Shown piece after piece: positions 37,996-50,080 of a DNA stretch of 64,000 bases. The position numbers and the translations under genes are program-made. The notes beneath the pieces are model-generated. The model was not told where the DNA came from and did not search any database. It was given only the letters and a program-made list of their open reading frames with translations. Position 1 is the stretch's first letter; the number at the start of each line of letters is the position of its first letter. The DNA is from Neocallimastix lanati (nom. inval.) (taxonomy: Eukaryota > Neocallimastigomycota > Neocallimastigomycetes > Neocallimastigales > Neocallimastigaceae), in NCBI GenBank assembly GCA_016946835.1, contig JACVTC010000001.1, forward strand, positions 2,263,501-2,327,500, read 5' to 3'.

Positions 37996-39776
37996 TTAAC
38001 AAGTGTTCTTGATAATACACCTAATAATATTTTAAATAAACAAATAAACATAATTATATTAATAATAATAATTTTAAATTATTCAATTTTTAAAAATATT
38101 AAAATACTATACCAGTTGTCATTTTCAACACCCCATTTGATTCCATCTGAGTTATCAACAACACTGCATCCACTACAACATTCATATCCATCAGCTGGAC
38201 AGTTAGCTTCAGTGGCATCAGAACCTTTACATTTATCAGAAAGAACACACCAATCATTATCCTTAATACCCCATTTTCCAGATTCATCTTCATAAACAAC
38301 GTCACAATTATCACAACATTGGTAACCAGAATTTTCGCAAGAATCAACACTAGCTTTACAGGAATCTGGAATACCTATTAATTTATAACATTGTTAATAT
38401 GAATAAAAAAAAAAAAAAAAACAATTTTATTATTTTTTATTATGAAAAAAATTATATATATATATTTTATACATGAATTATATAAATATTTTATACAAGT
38501 TTTTTAACATACCACACCAATCATTGTTTTCATATCCCCAATCACCATCATTATCAGTATATGAGACTTCACAACCAGTACAACAGCTATAACTATAAAA
38601 TATATTTATTATAAATCATGTTAATTTTATTTATAAATAAAATGATGTTTATAATTTATGAAATTAACATATTAAAAAATAAATTAATAATTAATAAAAT
38701 TAATAATTTTATCTATTTACCCTAATCTTGAAGACCAGCAAGTTGAAGTTGGTTCAGTTTTGGTGGTAGTAGTAGTAGTTTTAGGAGTAGTGCTAGAACT
38801 AGATCCATCAAGCCATGGAAAATCTGTTGGCTTTACTCTTTGACCTTCAGATGGTGGAGCACCTTCTGGGCTTTTTGGACTACCACACATAGTATTCTTG
38901 TTTTCAAGAAGACCTGGGTTAGCAGGGCAACAACCCCAATATGGTCCATTTGTACCAGTAAATGATTTAAGATCATCGGACCAACCTGGCCATTCTTCAC
39001 ATGAAACTAATTCATATTTAGCTTGCATGTGACCACCTTGGAACCAATCTCTTAATTTACCACCCCAACTATCAATGTTAACCTTTTATTTATAAATAAT
39101 TTATATAAATTTAAAATAATAATTATATCGGTATTAGAAATTTTATTTAATTAATTAATTTTAATATTAATGTTATTAAAATAGTATTCATACATCAAAG
39201 TGATCTTCAAAACCATGAGCATTTTTACCACCTTCAGGTCCTGGACACCATTCAGCGTTAGATTGATGTGGACATTCATCTAGCAAAAATTTAATTATTT
39301 AAATTAATATATGAATATTTATAATAAAAATTTTAAAAAATTAATTTTTCTCTGATATTCCATTTATTACCAGTAACCCTGAAGACAATTGGTTCTGGGA
39401 TTGGAGAGAGTGGAGTACCATCAGCAGTAGCGTATGGTGATAAACGATAACCTTTTATTAATAACAATGAAAATTATTATAACATTTAATTTAATAATAT
39501 TATTCATATTTCAATTAAAAGTTAATAATTACTTTAATGCTTACATAAACCACATGCTGGACCACTGCCAAAATGATCAAAAGCACCATAAGCAACTTCA
39601 GCTAAAGCAACAGTTGGTCCAACAACCATTGCATTTGGAACACAATTACAAGCTAAATTTTCATGAGAGAAATCAGTATACCAAGTCATACTGGCGATAC
39701 CTTCTTTAGCCCATTTCCAAGCAAATGCTGAAGAAAAAAGAGTAGAAGTTGCAATAAGAACTGATTCTAAACGCAT
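37996..39776 (-). CDS. Secreted GH45 (subfamily C-like)/expansin-like protein with three dockerins
   Basis: Seven exons: 39776-39545, 39451-39371, 39279-39194, 39082-38721, 38592-38513, 38374-38113 and 38020-37996; all introns GT/AG and in phase; 375 residues. A 19-residue signal peptide (ending SSAFA) is followed by a double-psi beta-barrel: [51 protein letters not shown] and [12 protein letters not shown]. This order resembles basidiomycete GH45 subfamily C endoglucanases such as Cel45A, which are related to expansins; the HFD aspartate (residue 133) matches the proposed catalytic acid. A Ser/Thr/Pro linker leads to three fungal dockerins (from about 248, 289 and 337 to the end). The last dockerin is completed only by a 25-nt terminal exon giving WC...C. 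Likely a cellulosomal enzyme cutting or loosening beta-glucan; endoglucanase versus expansin activity cannot be decided here. Confidence 0.88.
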
Positions 39777-40039
39777 TTTCTATCTTTGTTAAAGATTATA
39801 ATAAATATATCAGTTTTACATTTTATAAATAAAAAATAATAATTAAAATATTTTATTATTTTTCATATTGTATGACAAGCTTTATTGAAAAAAAAAAAAT
39901 TACATAAAGATATTTAATTCTATTAAATTAATATAATTCATTAACATTTTTATCTTATCAGTACAACATTATTTTTTATATTTTACCAAATATTTTAATT
40001 AATAAATATTAATTAAATTCATTTTATTTTTCAATTAAT

Positions 40040-40460
40040 GAAATTTATCATCTTTTCTTTAACGATATAATATTGCAAAATTCAAAAGTAATTAAATATT
40101 TATTCATATTTATTAATTAATAATTAATTATCGTTTATTTGATAATATTTATTATTCATTTAATGTAATAATTAAATATTTATTAGTTGTATAATAATCA
40201 TCTTTTCTTTAACGATATAATATTGCAAAATTCAAAAGTAATTAAGTATTTATTCATATTTATTAATTAATAATAATGTGATAATTATAAAATATTTATT
40301 AGTTGTATAATAATTATCTTTTCTTTAACGATATAATATTGCAAAATTCAAAAGCAATTAAATATTTATTTATTAATTAATAATTAATTATTAATTATTG
40401 TTTATTTGATAATATTTATTATTCATTTAATGTGATAATTATTAAATATTTATTAGTTGT
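40040..40460. repeat. Three-copy tandem repeat upstream of the GH45-like gene
   Basis: The block catcttttctttaacgatat ... tgcaaaattcaaaagtaatt followed by aaatatttatt and a ttagttgtataat end occurs at about 40049, 40198 and 40315. The middle copy is shortened. It begins about 270 bp upstream of the GH45-like start codon. Confidence 0.75.
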
Positions 40461-41565
40461 ATAATTATTTATTATTTATTGGATATAACAATTATTATTT
40501 ATCGATTTAATAATTATTAAATTCTATTATCTTAGTATTACAACATAAATTTATTTTTTACATCTTATTCAATTTATTTTAATTAATAAATTTCAAAGCA
40601 AAATTTTTTCCTTTTTCATTTAATTAAATATTTCATTGATTCTTTAAAATAACACTCCAAATTCCAAAGTAATTAGAAATTTTTATTTATATGTTAAATA
40701 ATAATAAAAATTAATTTTTGTTCATTCAATAACCATTTCTAATTTTTTATATATGATAATTTAATATTAAACAAAGTTTTATTTTTTAACAATCATTATT
40801 TTTTTTGGTTTTTAGATTTCTCCTTTTTCATATATATATACTTTCTACTTCATTTTGTTTTGTTTCTTTTGATTATTTAATTTCAAATTTTAAAAAATTT
40901 TATTAAATTTCAGTTATTATACTTAAATATTTTATATTTTAGATATAATTACATTTATTTAGCTTAATTAATATAATTTATTCTTTTATTTATTTATTTT
41001 TGGGTTGCCTGAACTCCAAAATAATTTTAAATTTTTAAAAATTTAAAAATAAAAAAAAATTTTAAGAAAAAAAAAGAATATCAATTCTTTTTTAATAAAA
41101 ATATATAAATATTTATAATAATAATAAAAAAAAATTACTTCAAAAAAGAATATTATAATTTTAAAGAAAAAAAAAGTTTTTTTATATATTAATATATAAT
41201 ATATATGCTTATATTGTTATTCTATATTAAATAGTATTATGAATAATAATTAATATATATGAATACAATTTATTTTATTTTTATTATTTAAGGTTTGTTT
41301 GTAATCATGACTCCTTCCTTATTTATAATATTCTATTGAAGTAACATAATATTTAACTATTTTAATTTTTAATTTCATATTTACTTATGATTTTTAATAA
41401 ATTATTATTATTTTAGATTTTATATATATTCTATTTAATGTTATGCTAATTAATTTATAATTAATTTATAACTTATTGTGACAAAGGTTGACCATGTAAT
41501 TAATTAAATTATTAATATATTATTTACTAGTTATTATTTATTATTAGTTATTATTTATTATTCAA

Positions 41566-41808
41566 TCATTAATTATTTATTATTTATTATTTATTACTTA
41601 TTATTTATTATTTATTCTTTATTCTTTATTCTTTATTCTTTATTATTTATTATTTATTATTTATTATTTATTATTTATTATTTATTATTTATTATTTATT
41701 ATTTATTATTTATTATTTATTATTTATTATTTATTATTTATTATTTATTATTTATTATTTATTATTTATTATTTATTATTTATTATTTATTATTTATTAT
41801 TTATTATT
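41566..41808. repeat. (TTATTAT)n heptanucleotide tract
   Basis: Period-7 tract with a short TTATTCT variant block near 41610-41640. Same heptamer and a related right flank as the tract at 30841-31055. Confidence 0.85.
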
Positions 41809-42308
41809 AAAAAAAAATATTATGAAAAACTTTTTTCTATTTATTATTTATTTATTTACTTATATTATGGAACAATTATCAGCATTAATATTTTTTTTTA
41901 TAATATAATAAAAAAATTTAAATAATTTATGTGATATATATTATAAAACTTTCTCTTTTATCTCCTTTAAAAATATACAATTTAATATTAATTGACTTAA
42001 AATGAAATATTCAAACCTTAATTAATATAAAATAAATTTTATTATTTAAAAATTAATGTTATAAATAATAACTTTATAATATTCTTGATAAATCAATGCT
42101 TTATTTATATTCTAATTATTTCATATTTATATTTATAATACTGAACATAAAAACTCATTAAATAGTTTATTTTAATCACAAGAACAACTAATTAAATAGT
42201 TAATTATAATCAAATAACATCTCTCTGAATTAAGAGAGTGTAAGAAAGTTGTTAGACAGTTTTAAATGTATAATCAAGTAAATTTGTTTTTACTTTAATA
42301 AATATATG

Positions 42309-42607
42309 GGTTGCTTTTTTGGCTCAATCAGTTAAGGACAATGTAGGTCACTGTGGAATCCTTGGTTCTGTTTCCGATACAATCATGTAATATGCATCAA
42401 GGTTTCTATCCCGGGGTATTATAAAACCATAGTGGTATCCAAAAGGCCTTCCCCTAGCTACATATTGGACCCAACCTCTATGATATTACGCTACATCTTA
42501 ATCATAGACATTGATGATATCATGTCCTCACTCCAGTGATTACACCCACTGAAGAGGTTAATTCGATACTGGTGGGGACTCATTATGTATGTCTAAATTA
42601 TTTTTTG
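42309..42607 (+). mobile_element. tRNA-derived SINE
   Basis: A ~300-bp island far less AT-rich than its surroundings. It begins with an internal RNA polymerase III promoter: an A-box-like TGGCTCAATCAGTTAAGG at 42320 and a B-box-like GGTTCTGTTTCC at 42364-42375, spaced as in a tRNA gene. The body (atcccggggtattataaaac ... gaagaggttaattcgatact) has no reading frame. It is bounded by the 12-bp direct repeat aataaatatatg at 42297-42308 and 42608-42619, a target-site duplication. The 3' end is A/T-rich. The parent tRNA is not obvious. Confidence 0.75.
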
Positions 42608-42619
42608 AATAAATATATG

Positions 42620-43268
42620 TTATCATAATAATAAAATTAAAAAAATAATTTAATAATTCTTTAATAAATTTAATAAACTAATCCCAACAATACTTCCTCG
42701 AACTAGGGTTATATTATATATTTATAAATACTAAACATTATATTTCATTTATAAAATATTCCATATATGTTTCCATTTTTAAGCTTTATATGAAAAATGT
42801 ATCCATTTTTCATATAAAGCTTAAATTTTTATATTAAAAGTTGTATCAATTCTTATTTAAGCAACATTTAAAATTTAATGAATATGATGTTATGTGAATA
42901 TTAAATTAATGTAGCACTTTTAATATATAAGCCACAAAATATTAATACTATATAATAATAATGTGCTAGTAAATATATTAATAAAGTTGACATAATTATA
43001 AACCCTAAATTCCTTACACTTAACAATAATAATAATAAAAATTATAGTGTTGTTGTTATCTTTAAATTATTATGTAATTGTTAAAATAATCACATTTTAT
43101 TTTATATTTTTATATTATTAATATTATATTTTTATATTCTTATATTATTATCAATATTATATTCTTATCTTATATTAATATTTTATTCTTATATTTTTAT
43201 GTTGTGTAACATTTATCTATGTGTATTAATTCATAGAATTATCACATGATTAAATATATAATTTTTAC
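42620..43268. other. AT-rich spacer with a perfect hairpin
   Basis: Between the SINE and the MULE. Contains a perfect 20-bp hairpin at 42780-42823 and, at 42919-43047, a block also found at 54938-55125 (atataagccacaa ... attaataaagttgacataat). No gene. Confidence 0.6.
42780..42823. repeat. Perfect 20-bp hairpin with 4-nt loop
   Basis: TAAGCTTTATATGAAAAATG, loop TATC, then the exact reverse complement. It could be a structured RNA, a replication-generated palindrome or a tiny transposon remnant. Confidence 0.7.
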
Positions 43269-43469
43269 GGGGAAGTTGCATTACGCCAATTTTTTTCACG
43301 TGATATATATAAATTTGTGGCTATAGCTATATTATACTACATAATATTATTTTATTGTATTATTTTGTTATTTCAATTTTTAAATTAATTATTAAGTGAA
43401 TAATTAAATAAATCATATAATGGTTAGATTTTTTGATTTTAATTCTTTTTTTTAATAATAATTCTTTTA

Positions 43470-43920
43470 TTTAAATGTTATTAAAAATATAAATATTATT
43501 AATTATTTTACTTAAATGTTATTAATAAAAAAAACACATAAAAATATAAATGTTATTAATAATAATTCTTCTTTTATTTAAATACTATTAAAAATATAAA
43601 TGTTATTAATAATAATTCTTCTTTTATTTAAATGCTATTAAAAATATAAATGTTATTAATAATAATTCTTTTATTTAAATGTTATTAAAAATATAAATAT
43701 TATTAATTATTTTACTTAAATGTTATTAATAAAAAAAAACACATAAAAATATAAATGTTATTAATAATAATTCTTTTACTTAAATGTTATTAAAAATATA
43801 AAACTAATAATTATAATTTTTTTATTTAAATTTTATTAATAAAAAATTATATAAAATTACAAATGTTATTAAAAATATAAATTTTATTAATAATAATTCT
43901 TTTCTTTTAAAAATTATTAA
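43470..43920. repeat. Minisatellite inside the MULE
   Basis: Repeated blocks of the type aatgttattaaaaatataaa followed by tattaataataattcttttatt, about 50-60 bp each, roughly eight copies with variation. Related copies occur in the decayed MULE at about 53813-54040. Confidence 0.7.
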
Positions 43921-44089
43921 GCGAAATAATAATTATAATGATAAAACTATAAATTATACATTGTATTTGAATATTTATTAAAACTGTATAAATTTAATAT
44001 GCTTTATAAATTAAATTATTGAATGACAGAATTCTGATTATTTCATTTGGTCATTCCTTATTTCTTAATTATTTATTATAAAGTAATAT

Positions 44090-45515
44090 TTATATTATAT
44101 TATTTAAATTAGTTAAACAATCAAACCACAAATTAATAATTTTATTTCTATCACATTTAGCATCAATTAACTTGGCTTCAATACTTTTGAAGCGTTCAAT
44201 TAAGACACTGATTTCATTAGCTTTATTTATTGCTCTTTTTTTTATTTTCCAAATTCCTCTTATTTTTCTTTGATAATCATAATATGATAAATGTTCAAGT
44301 TCATTTAATTTATCTATTAATTCATAAAAAGATGGTTTTGTTGGAAATAAATTATTTAAATAATTATTGAGTGATTCTGAGGCATTGTTTGTTATATGTT
44401 CTATATTATTATAATAATTCCAAATTTTCATATCATAATCAATTAAATATGTTTTATAAAAATATTCTAAAAATTTTAAAAATTGACAATAATTATTTTT
44501 AATGGATTTAATTTTAATTATAACATAAATATCAAATATATATTCAGGATTTATAAATGGTAAATTTGAAATAGCTTTATAATAAATAAATATATTATTA
44601 TTATTTTTTACTTCATTATAGCATAATTTATTTTTTTTTAATTTCTAGTGATTTTTTATAATGCCAAATGCAATATTTAATATTTGTATTAGGAAATATT
44701 GTTTTTGCTGCTTTAGATATGGCCCTTTCAAAATCACAATGCAAATTTTTTGGTTCAATTCTAATATTATTGTTACATGTATTAGCATTTTTTTTCAATT
44801 TTTCAAATAACATTTTATATGTTTCTTGTTCTTTATTTTTTAATATTGCAAAAGAAGTAGTGTAAAAACTATCTAATTCTTTAGCATAAGTTCTTGTAAT
44901 AAATACTTGATAACTAAATTTAGGGGCAATAAAAAATGTACCATCAACAAATATATCATCATTATATTCCCTAAATAATTTTGCTTGAAAAGGGGATTGA
45001 AAAATTATTAAATTAGAATTTTTGAATATCATAAAATTTTCACCTCGCCTTGTTTTATAATATTCAGATTCACTTGGAATTTCAGCAAATGTTGTTACAT
45101 TGGACGGTAGTTTTTTATTTAAATTTCTTGACATTTGGGATTTAATTGAATTATATTCTGGACATATAAGTCCCATTTCTTTAGAAATTTTATTATATAG
45201 GGGTTTTATTTTTATACCAAAAGGAATTGAACTTTTTTCAATTCCATCTTTAATTTTATGTTTCATTATAGATAGGGATACATCGTATTCATTTTCAGGA
45301 TGATTATGTGAACTATTATACTTTAAAATTTCTTTCTTATCATTTAAAATAATAAAAGATTTACATTTATTTATTTTTTTATATTCTGTACATTTATACA
45401 CTTTGGAATTATCTTTTCTTTTATATGAAAAATTAAATTTATATTTTTTATTAATAATAATTTGTTCTTTTCCTTTGTTGGATTCACTTATATCAATAAT
45501 TAAATTTTCTTCCAT
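44090..45515 (-). pseudogene. MULE transposase, one frameshift
   Basis: Two adjoining minus-strand frames. The first (45515 to about 44632) has an N-terminal FLYWCH-like zinc-binding region (KYKFNFSYKRKDN, KCKSFIILNDKK, SSHNHPENEYD), then the MULE catalytic core with FVDGTFFIAPKF (first Asp), NLHCDFERAISKA (second Asp) and CIWHYKKSL. It stops in an A9 run (T-run 44631-44639 on the plus strand). Shifting one base there, as if the run were A8, continues in frame through KLCYNEVK and INPEYIFDVYV into the C-terminal part ending at 44090, with ITNNASESLNNYLN, which holds the likely catalytic Glu. Otherwise no stops, about 475 residues in all. Either a recent +1 slip, a sequencing error in the homopolymer, or frameshift expression. 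Confidence 0.82.
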
Positions 45516-45964
45516 TTCTATATTTTTATAAATATTTTTTAATTATATAATTATAATTATTATATTAATTGTCCAATATTATTCGTAATTTTAATTTTGA
45601 AAAATTAGTTTTTCAATTATTTGTAAAATAAATAAATAAATAAATAAAGAATGTAATGATATAAGTACAAGTATATAAAATAAAATAAATATTAAATGTA
45701 ATATTATAAAAGTACAAGTATATATAATAAAATAAATATTTATTATTTTTTTTTATTAAAGAATATTAAAGACAATTTATTTTTAAAAATAAAATGTTTT
45801 ATTTAATTATATATGTTAGAAAGCAAAAAATCATTTATATTTAATGAGATTATTAACTACCAATAATATTAAACTACATCATTAATTGAATATAATAAAA
45901 ATGTAAAAAATTTTCATTTCGAAAACATTGATCTTAAATATTCTTTAATAAAAATTAATAATAG
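45516..45964. other. AT-rich spacer within the MULE
   Basis: Upstream of the transposase start and before the satellite array; should carry the transposase promoter. No other frame. Confidence 0.5.
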
Positions 45965-48290
45965 ATATTTATTTTATTTTATTTTATTTTATTTTATTTT
46001 ATTCAATCTGTACTTTATTTTTAATATTCTACTATTTATTTTATTTTATTTTATTTTATTTTATTTTATTTTTATTAATACTTTATTCTTTTATATTACT
46101 TCATTATTTATTTTATTTTATTTTATTTTATTTTATTTTATTTTATTTTATTTTATTTTATTTTATTTTATTTTATTTTATTTTATTTTATTTTATTTTA
46201 TTTTATTTTATTTTATTTTATTTTATTTTTATTTTATTTTATTTTATTCAATCTGTAATTTATATTCACATTCTACTATTTATTTTATTTTATTTTATTT
46301 TATTTAATTCAATCTGTAATTTATATTCACATTCTACTATTTATTTTATTTTATTTTATTTTATTTTATTTTATTTTATTTTATTTTATTTTATTTTATT
46401 TTATTTTATTTTATTTTATTTTATTTTATTTTATTTTATTTTATTTTATTTTATTTTATTTTATTTTATTTTATTCAATCTGTAATTTATATTCACATTC
46501 TACTATTTATTTTATTTTATTTTATTTTATTTTATTCAATCTGTAATTTATATTCACATTCTACTATTATTTATTTTATTTTATTTTATTTTATTTTATT
46601 TTATTTTATTTTATTTTATTTTATTTTATTTTATTTTATTTTATTTTATTTTATTTTATTTTATTTTATTTTATTTTATTTTATTTTATTTTATTTTATT
46701 TTATTTTATTTTATTTTATTTTATTTTATTTTATTTTATTTTATTTTATTTTATTTTATTTTATTTTATTTTATTTTATTTTATTTTATTTTATTTTATA
46801 ATATTTTATTTATTTTATTTTATTTTATTTTATTTTATTTTATTTTATTTTATTTTATTTTATTTTATTTTATTTTATTTTATTTTATTTTATTTTATTC
46901 AATCTGTAATTTATATTCACATTCTACTATTTATTTTATTTTATTTTATTTTATTTTATTTTATTTTATTTTATTTTATCTTATTTTATTTTATTTTATT
47001 TTATTTTATCTTATTTTATTTTATTTTATTTTATTTTATTTTATTTTATTTTATTTTATTTTATTTTATTTTATTTTATTTTATTTTATTCAATCTGTAC
47101 TTTATATTTAATATTCTACTATTTATTTTATTTTATTTTATTTTATTTTATTTTATTTATTTTATTTTATTTTATTCAATCTGTACTTTATATTTAATAT
47201 TCTACTATTTATTTTATTTTATTTTATTTTATTCAATCTGTACTTTATATTTAATATTCTACTATTTATTTTATTTTATTTTATTTTATTTTATTTTATT
47301 TTATTTATTTTATTTTATTTTATTCAATCTGTACTTTATATTTAATATTCTACTATTTATTTTATTTTATTTTATTTTATTTTATTTTATTTTATTCAAT
47401 CTGTACTTTATATTTAATATTCTACTATTTATTTTATTTTATTTTATTTTATTTTATTTTATTTATTTTATTTTATTTTATTCAATCTGTACTTTATATT
47501 TAATATTCTACTATTTATTTTATTTTATTTTATTTTATTTTATTTTATTTTATTCAATCTGTACTTTATATTTAATATTCTACTATTTATTTTATTTTAT
47601 TTTATTTTATTTTATTTTATTTATTTTATTTTATTTTATTCAATCTGTACTTTATATTTAATATTCTACTATTTATTTTATTTTATTTTATTTTATTCAA
47701 TCTGTACTTTATATTTAATATTCTACTATTTATTTTATTTTATTTTATTTTATTTTATTTTATTTTATTCAATCTGTACTTTATATTTAATATTCTACTA
47801 TTTATTTTATTTTATTTTATTTTATTTTATTTTATTTATTTTATTTTATTTTATTCAATCTGTACTTTATATTTAATATTCTACTATTTATTTTATTTTA
47901 TTTTATTTTATTCAATCTGTACTTTATATTTAATATTCTACTATTTATTTTATTTTATTTTATTTTATTTTATTTTATTTTATTTTTATTAATACTTTAT
48001 TCTTTTATATTACTTCACTATTTATTTTATTTTATTTTATTTTATTTTATTTATTTTATTTTATTTTATTCAATCTGTACTTTATATTTAATATTCTACT
48101 ATTTATTTTATTTTATTTTATTTTATTTTATTTATTTTATTTTATTTTATTAAATATGTACTTTATATTCATATTCTACTATTTATTTTATTTTATTTTA
48201 TATTATTTTATTTTATTCAATCTGTACTTTATATTCATATTCTACTATTTATTTTATTTTATTTTATATATTTTTATTATTATATTCTTT
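45965..48290. repeat. (TTTTA)n satellite with interspersed ~35-bp unit
   Basis: About 2.3 kb of TTTTA pentamers broken about twenty times by a ~35-bp unit. Two main variants occur: caatctgtaatttatattca + cattctactattt (mainly 46240-46930) and caatctgtactttatattta + atattctactattt (mainly 47090-48110). A third spacer, ttaatactttattcttttat + attact, occurs near 46075 and 47990. Longer periods are visible, for example alternating short and long TTTTA blocks at 47090-47960. The frame at 48156-48464 is a by-product of this sequence. Confidence 0.92.
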
Positions 48291-48459
48291 ATTTATTTAT
48301 CTATTTATTTATTAATTTATACATTTATTTATTTTAAAATTAATTGTATTATAATTTTTTATGGCGTTAACAAAAAATTTTACAAGCCATTAAAAATAAA
48401 TGGCGTATTGAAAATTTGTATTTTAAAAATTGGCGAAATGAACCACATTCAATTTTTAC

Positions 48460-49469
48460 TATAAAAAATAATTATTTTTATTATCTTAAAAAAATGAGTT
48501 CTTTACATTAATAAAATTTATGTATTAAATAAATACAAAAATAAATAAAGTTTATTATAAAAAACACACATACTTTTCTCAGTAATAATTATTATTTATA
48601 ATAAATTTATTGCTATAATTATTAAAAATAACCTTTTACATTTTCTTAAATAATAACAAAAATTAAATATATAATATTATAATAATTTAAACCATTAATC
48701 CAAAATACTCATTATTTATGATTTCTTTATTCAATGAAAAATTATTAATATTATTTATTTATAATCATTGTTTTTTATTAACTAGAAAAAATTATTATTG
48801 TAATTATTATATCACATTTATTAAATATAAATATGAAATTTCGTTAATTATTTTTTAATGAAATTGTATGTTGTTTTTTGTTTTTATATATAAAAAAATA
48901 TAATAATATCTGAATTATTAATATAATGATATAAAATGAATTATATAATTTGAATGATCCTAATAAAATATATATGTTGCATAAACTTTAATTAAATTAT
49001 AATTATTATCATTTATTGTTAATATATTATTTGAAATAACCTTTTTTCTTTATTATTTTACCAATTTAATATTCATTATAATAAAAATTTTAATACTAGT
49101 AATTTTGGGCTATTGTTGTGACAAAAATTGAACTTCTTTATTAAATATTAAGTATTTAGTATGTTTTTTCTGTTTATACCGATGGAGATGACTACTGGGG
49201 TGTTGAAAAAATGATTAGTGCTTAATTAAAAATTAGATAATGAAAATACAAACTAATGATTAATCAAAAATTAAATGCGAGAATTCAAAAAAATTAAATA
49301 AATATATATATATATGATTTTAAATTAGTTATTATGATTTTTAATATATATATTTTCTTATTTATAAAAAAATTATTATATATTATAAAGTATATAAAAA
49401 TAAAATTATATATTATATATAAATTTAATAAAAAAAGAAAATAAAAAAAAAATATATATATATATATTA

Positions 49470-49508
<39 letters not shown>

Positions 49509-49711
49509 ATAATATTAATTTACTATTATTATTTCATTAATTCATTTTTAGTAGAATATTAATTAATTTTAAATAATAATTAATATAATACGCATGAAAT
49601 ATTAAGTAAATGTAAAATATTAAACAAAAAAACTATAAAAAAAAAAATAACAATAAATATAATAAATAATAAATAAGTTGCTATTTTTTTTTATTATATA
49701 TAATTTTTTAT

Positions 49712-49748
<37 letters not shown>

Positions 49749-50080
49749 CAATTAATAAACAATTTTATAATAGATACAAAAAAATAAAAGTAAAAATAAT
49801 AAAATTAAAAAACGAAATTAGAATGAATTATGATATTTAAAATATTTAATTTAATTAAATTTATAAATTATTTTTTTATTATTTCAGTTTGAATAATTAT
49901 AAGCTTATTGTACATAAAAAATCATTAATTAATCAAAATATTATTTTTAAAAAAAAGGATTTTTATATGTATATTTAGAAATGAATAAATAAATTATTTT
50001 TTATAGTTAATAGTAATATATATTATATATTTTAAATATTAATATTGCTTTTTATTTAGTAGAGTATATATGCCTTTTTA
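48460..50080. other. AT-rich intergenic stretch
   Basis: Between the MULE and the 3' end of the secreted protein gene. A long T-run (about 49473-49506) and an A-run (about 49720-49745). A slightly less AT-rich patch at 49110-49215 (ccgatggagatgactactgg) has no frame. No gene. Confidence 0.5.

Larger units (their letters stand above)
39777..42308. other. Intergenic region with tandem repeats
   Basis: Upstream region of the GH45-like gene. It holds a three-copy ~115-150-bp repeat (40040-40460), a heptanucleotide tract (41566-41808) and AT-rich filler. No gene or RNA recognised. Confidence 0.5.
43269..48450 (-). mobile_element. Mutator-like (MULE) DNA transposon, 5.2 kb, containing a satellite array
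   Basis: The borders are given by a perfect 9-bp direct repeat, aatttttac, at 43260-43268 and 48451-48459, the duplication length typical of Mutator elements. Just inside lie imperfect terminal inverted repeats: 43269-43294 (ending CATTACGCCAATTTTT) and, inverted, 48425-48450 (CATTTCGCCAATTTTT). Within are a ~50-60-bp minisatellite (about 43470-43920), a minus-strand MULE transposase (44090-45515) and the TTTTA satellite (about 45965-48290). A decayed relative is at 53283-54890. Confidence 0.85.

Noticed and set aside
45965-48290. Regularly spaced ~35-bp units could suggest a CRISPR array
   Set aside because: The spacers are themselves TTTTA repeats, not unique sequences, and the locus is in a eukaryotic genome inside a transposon.
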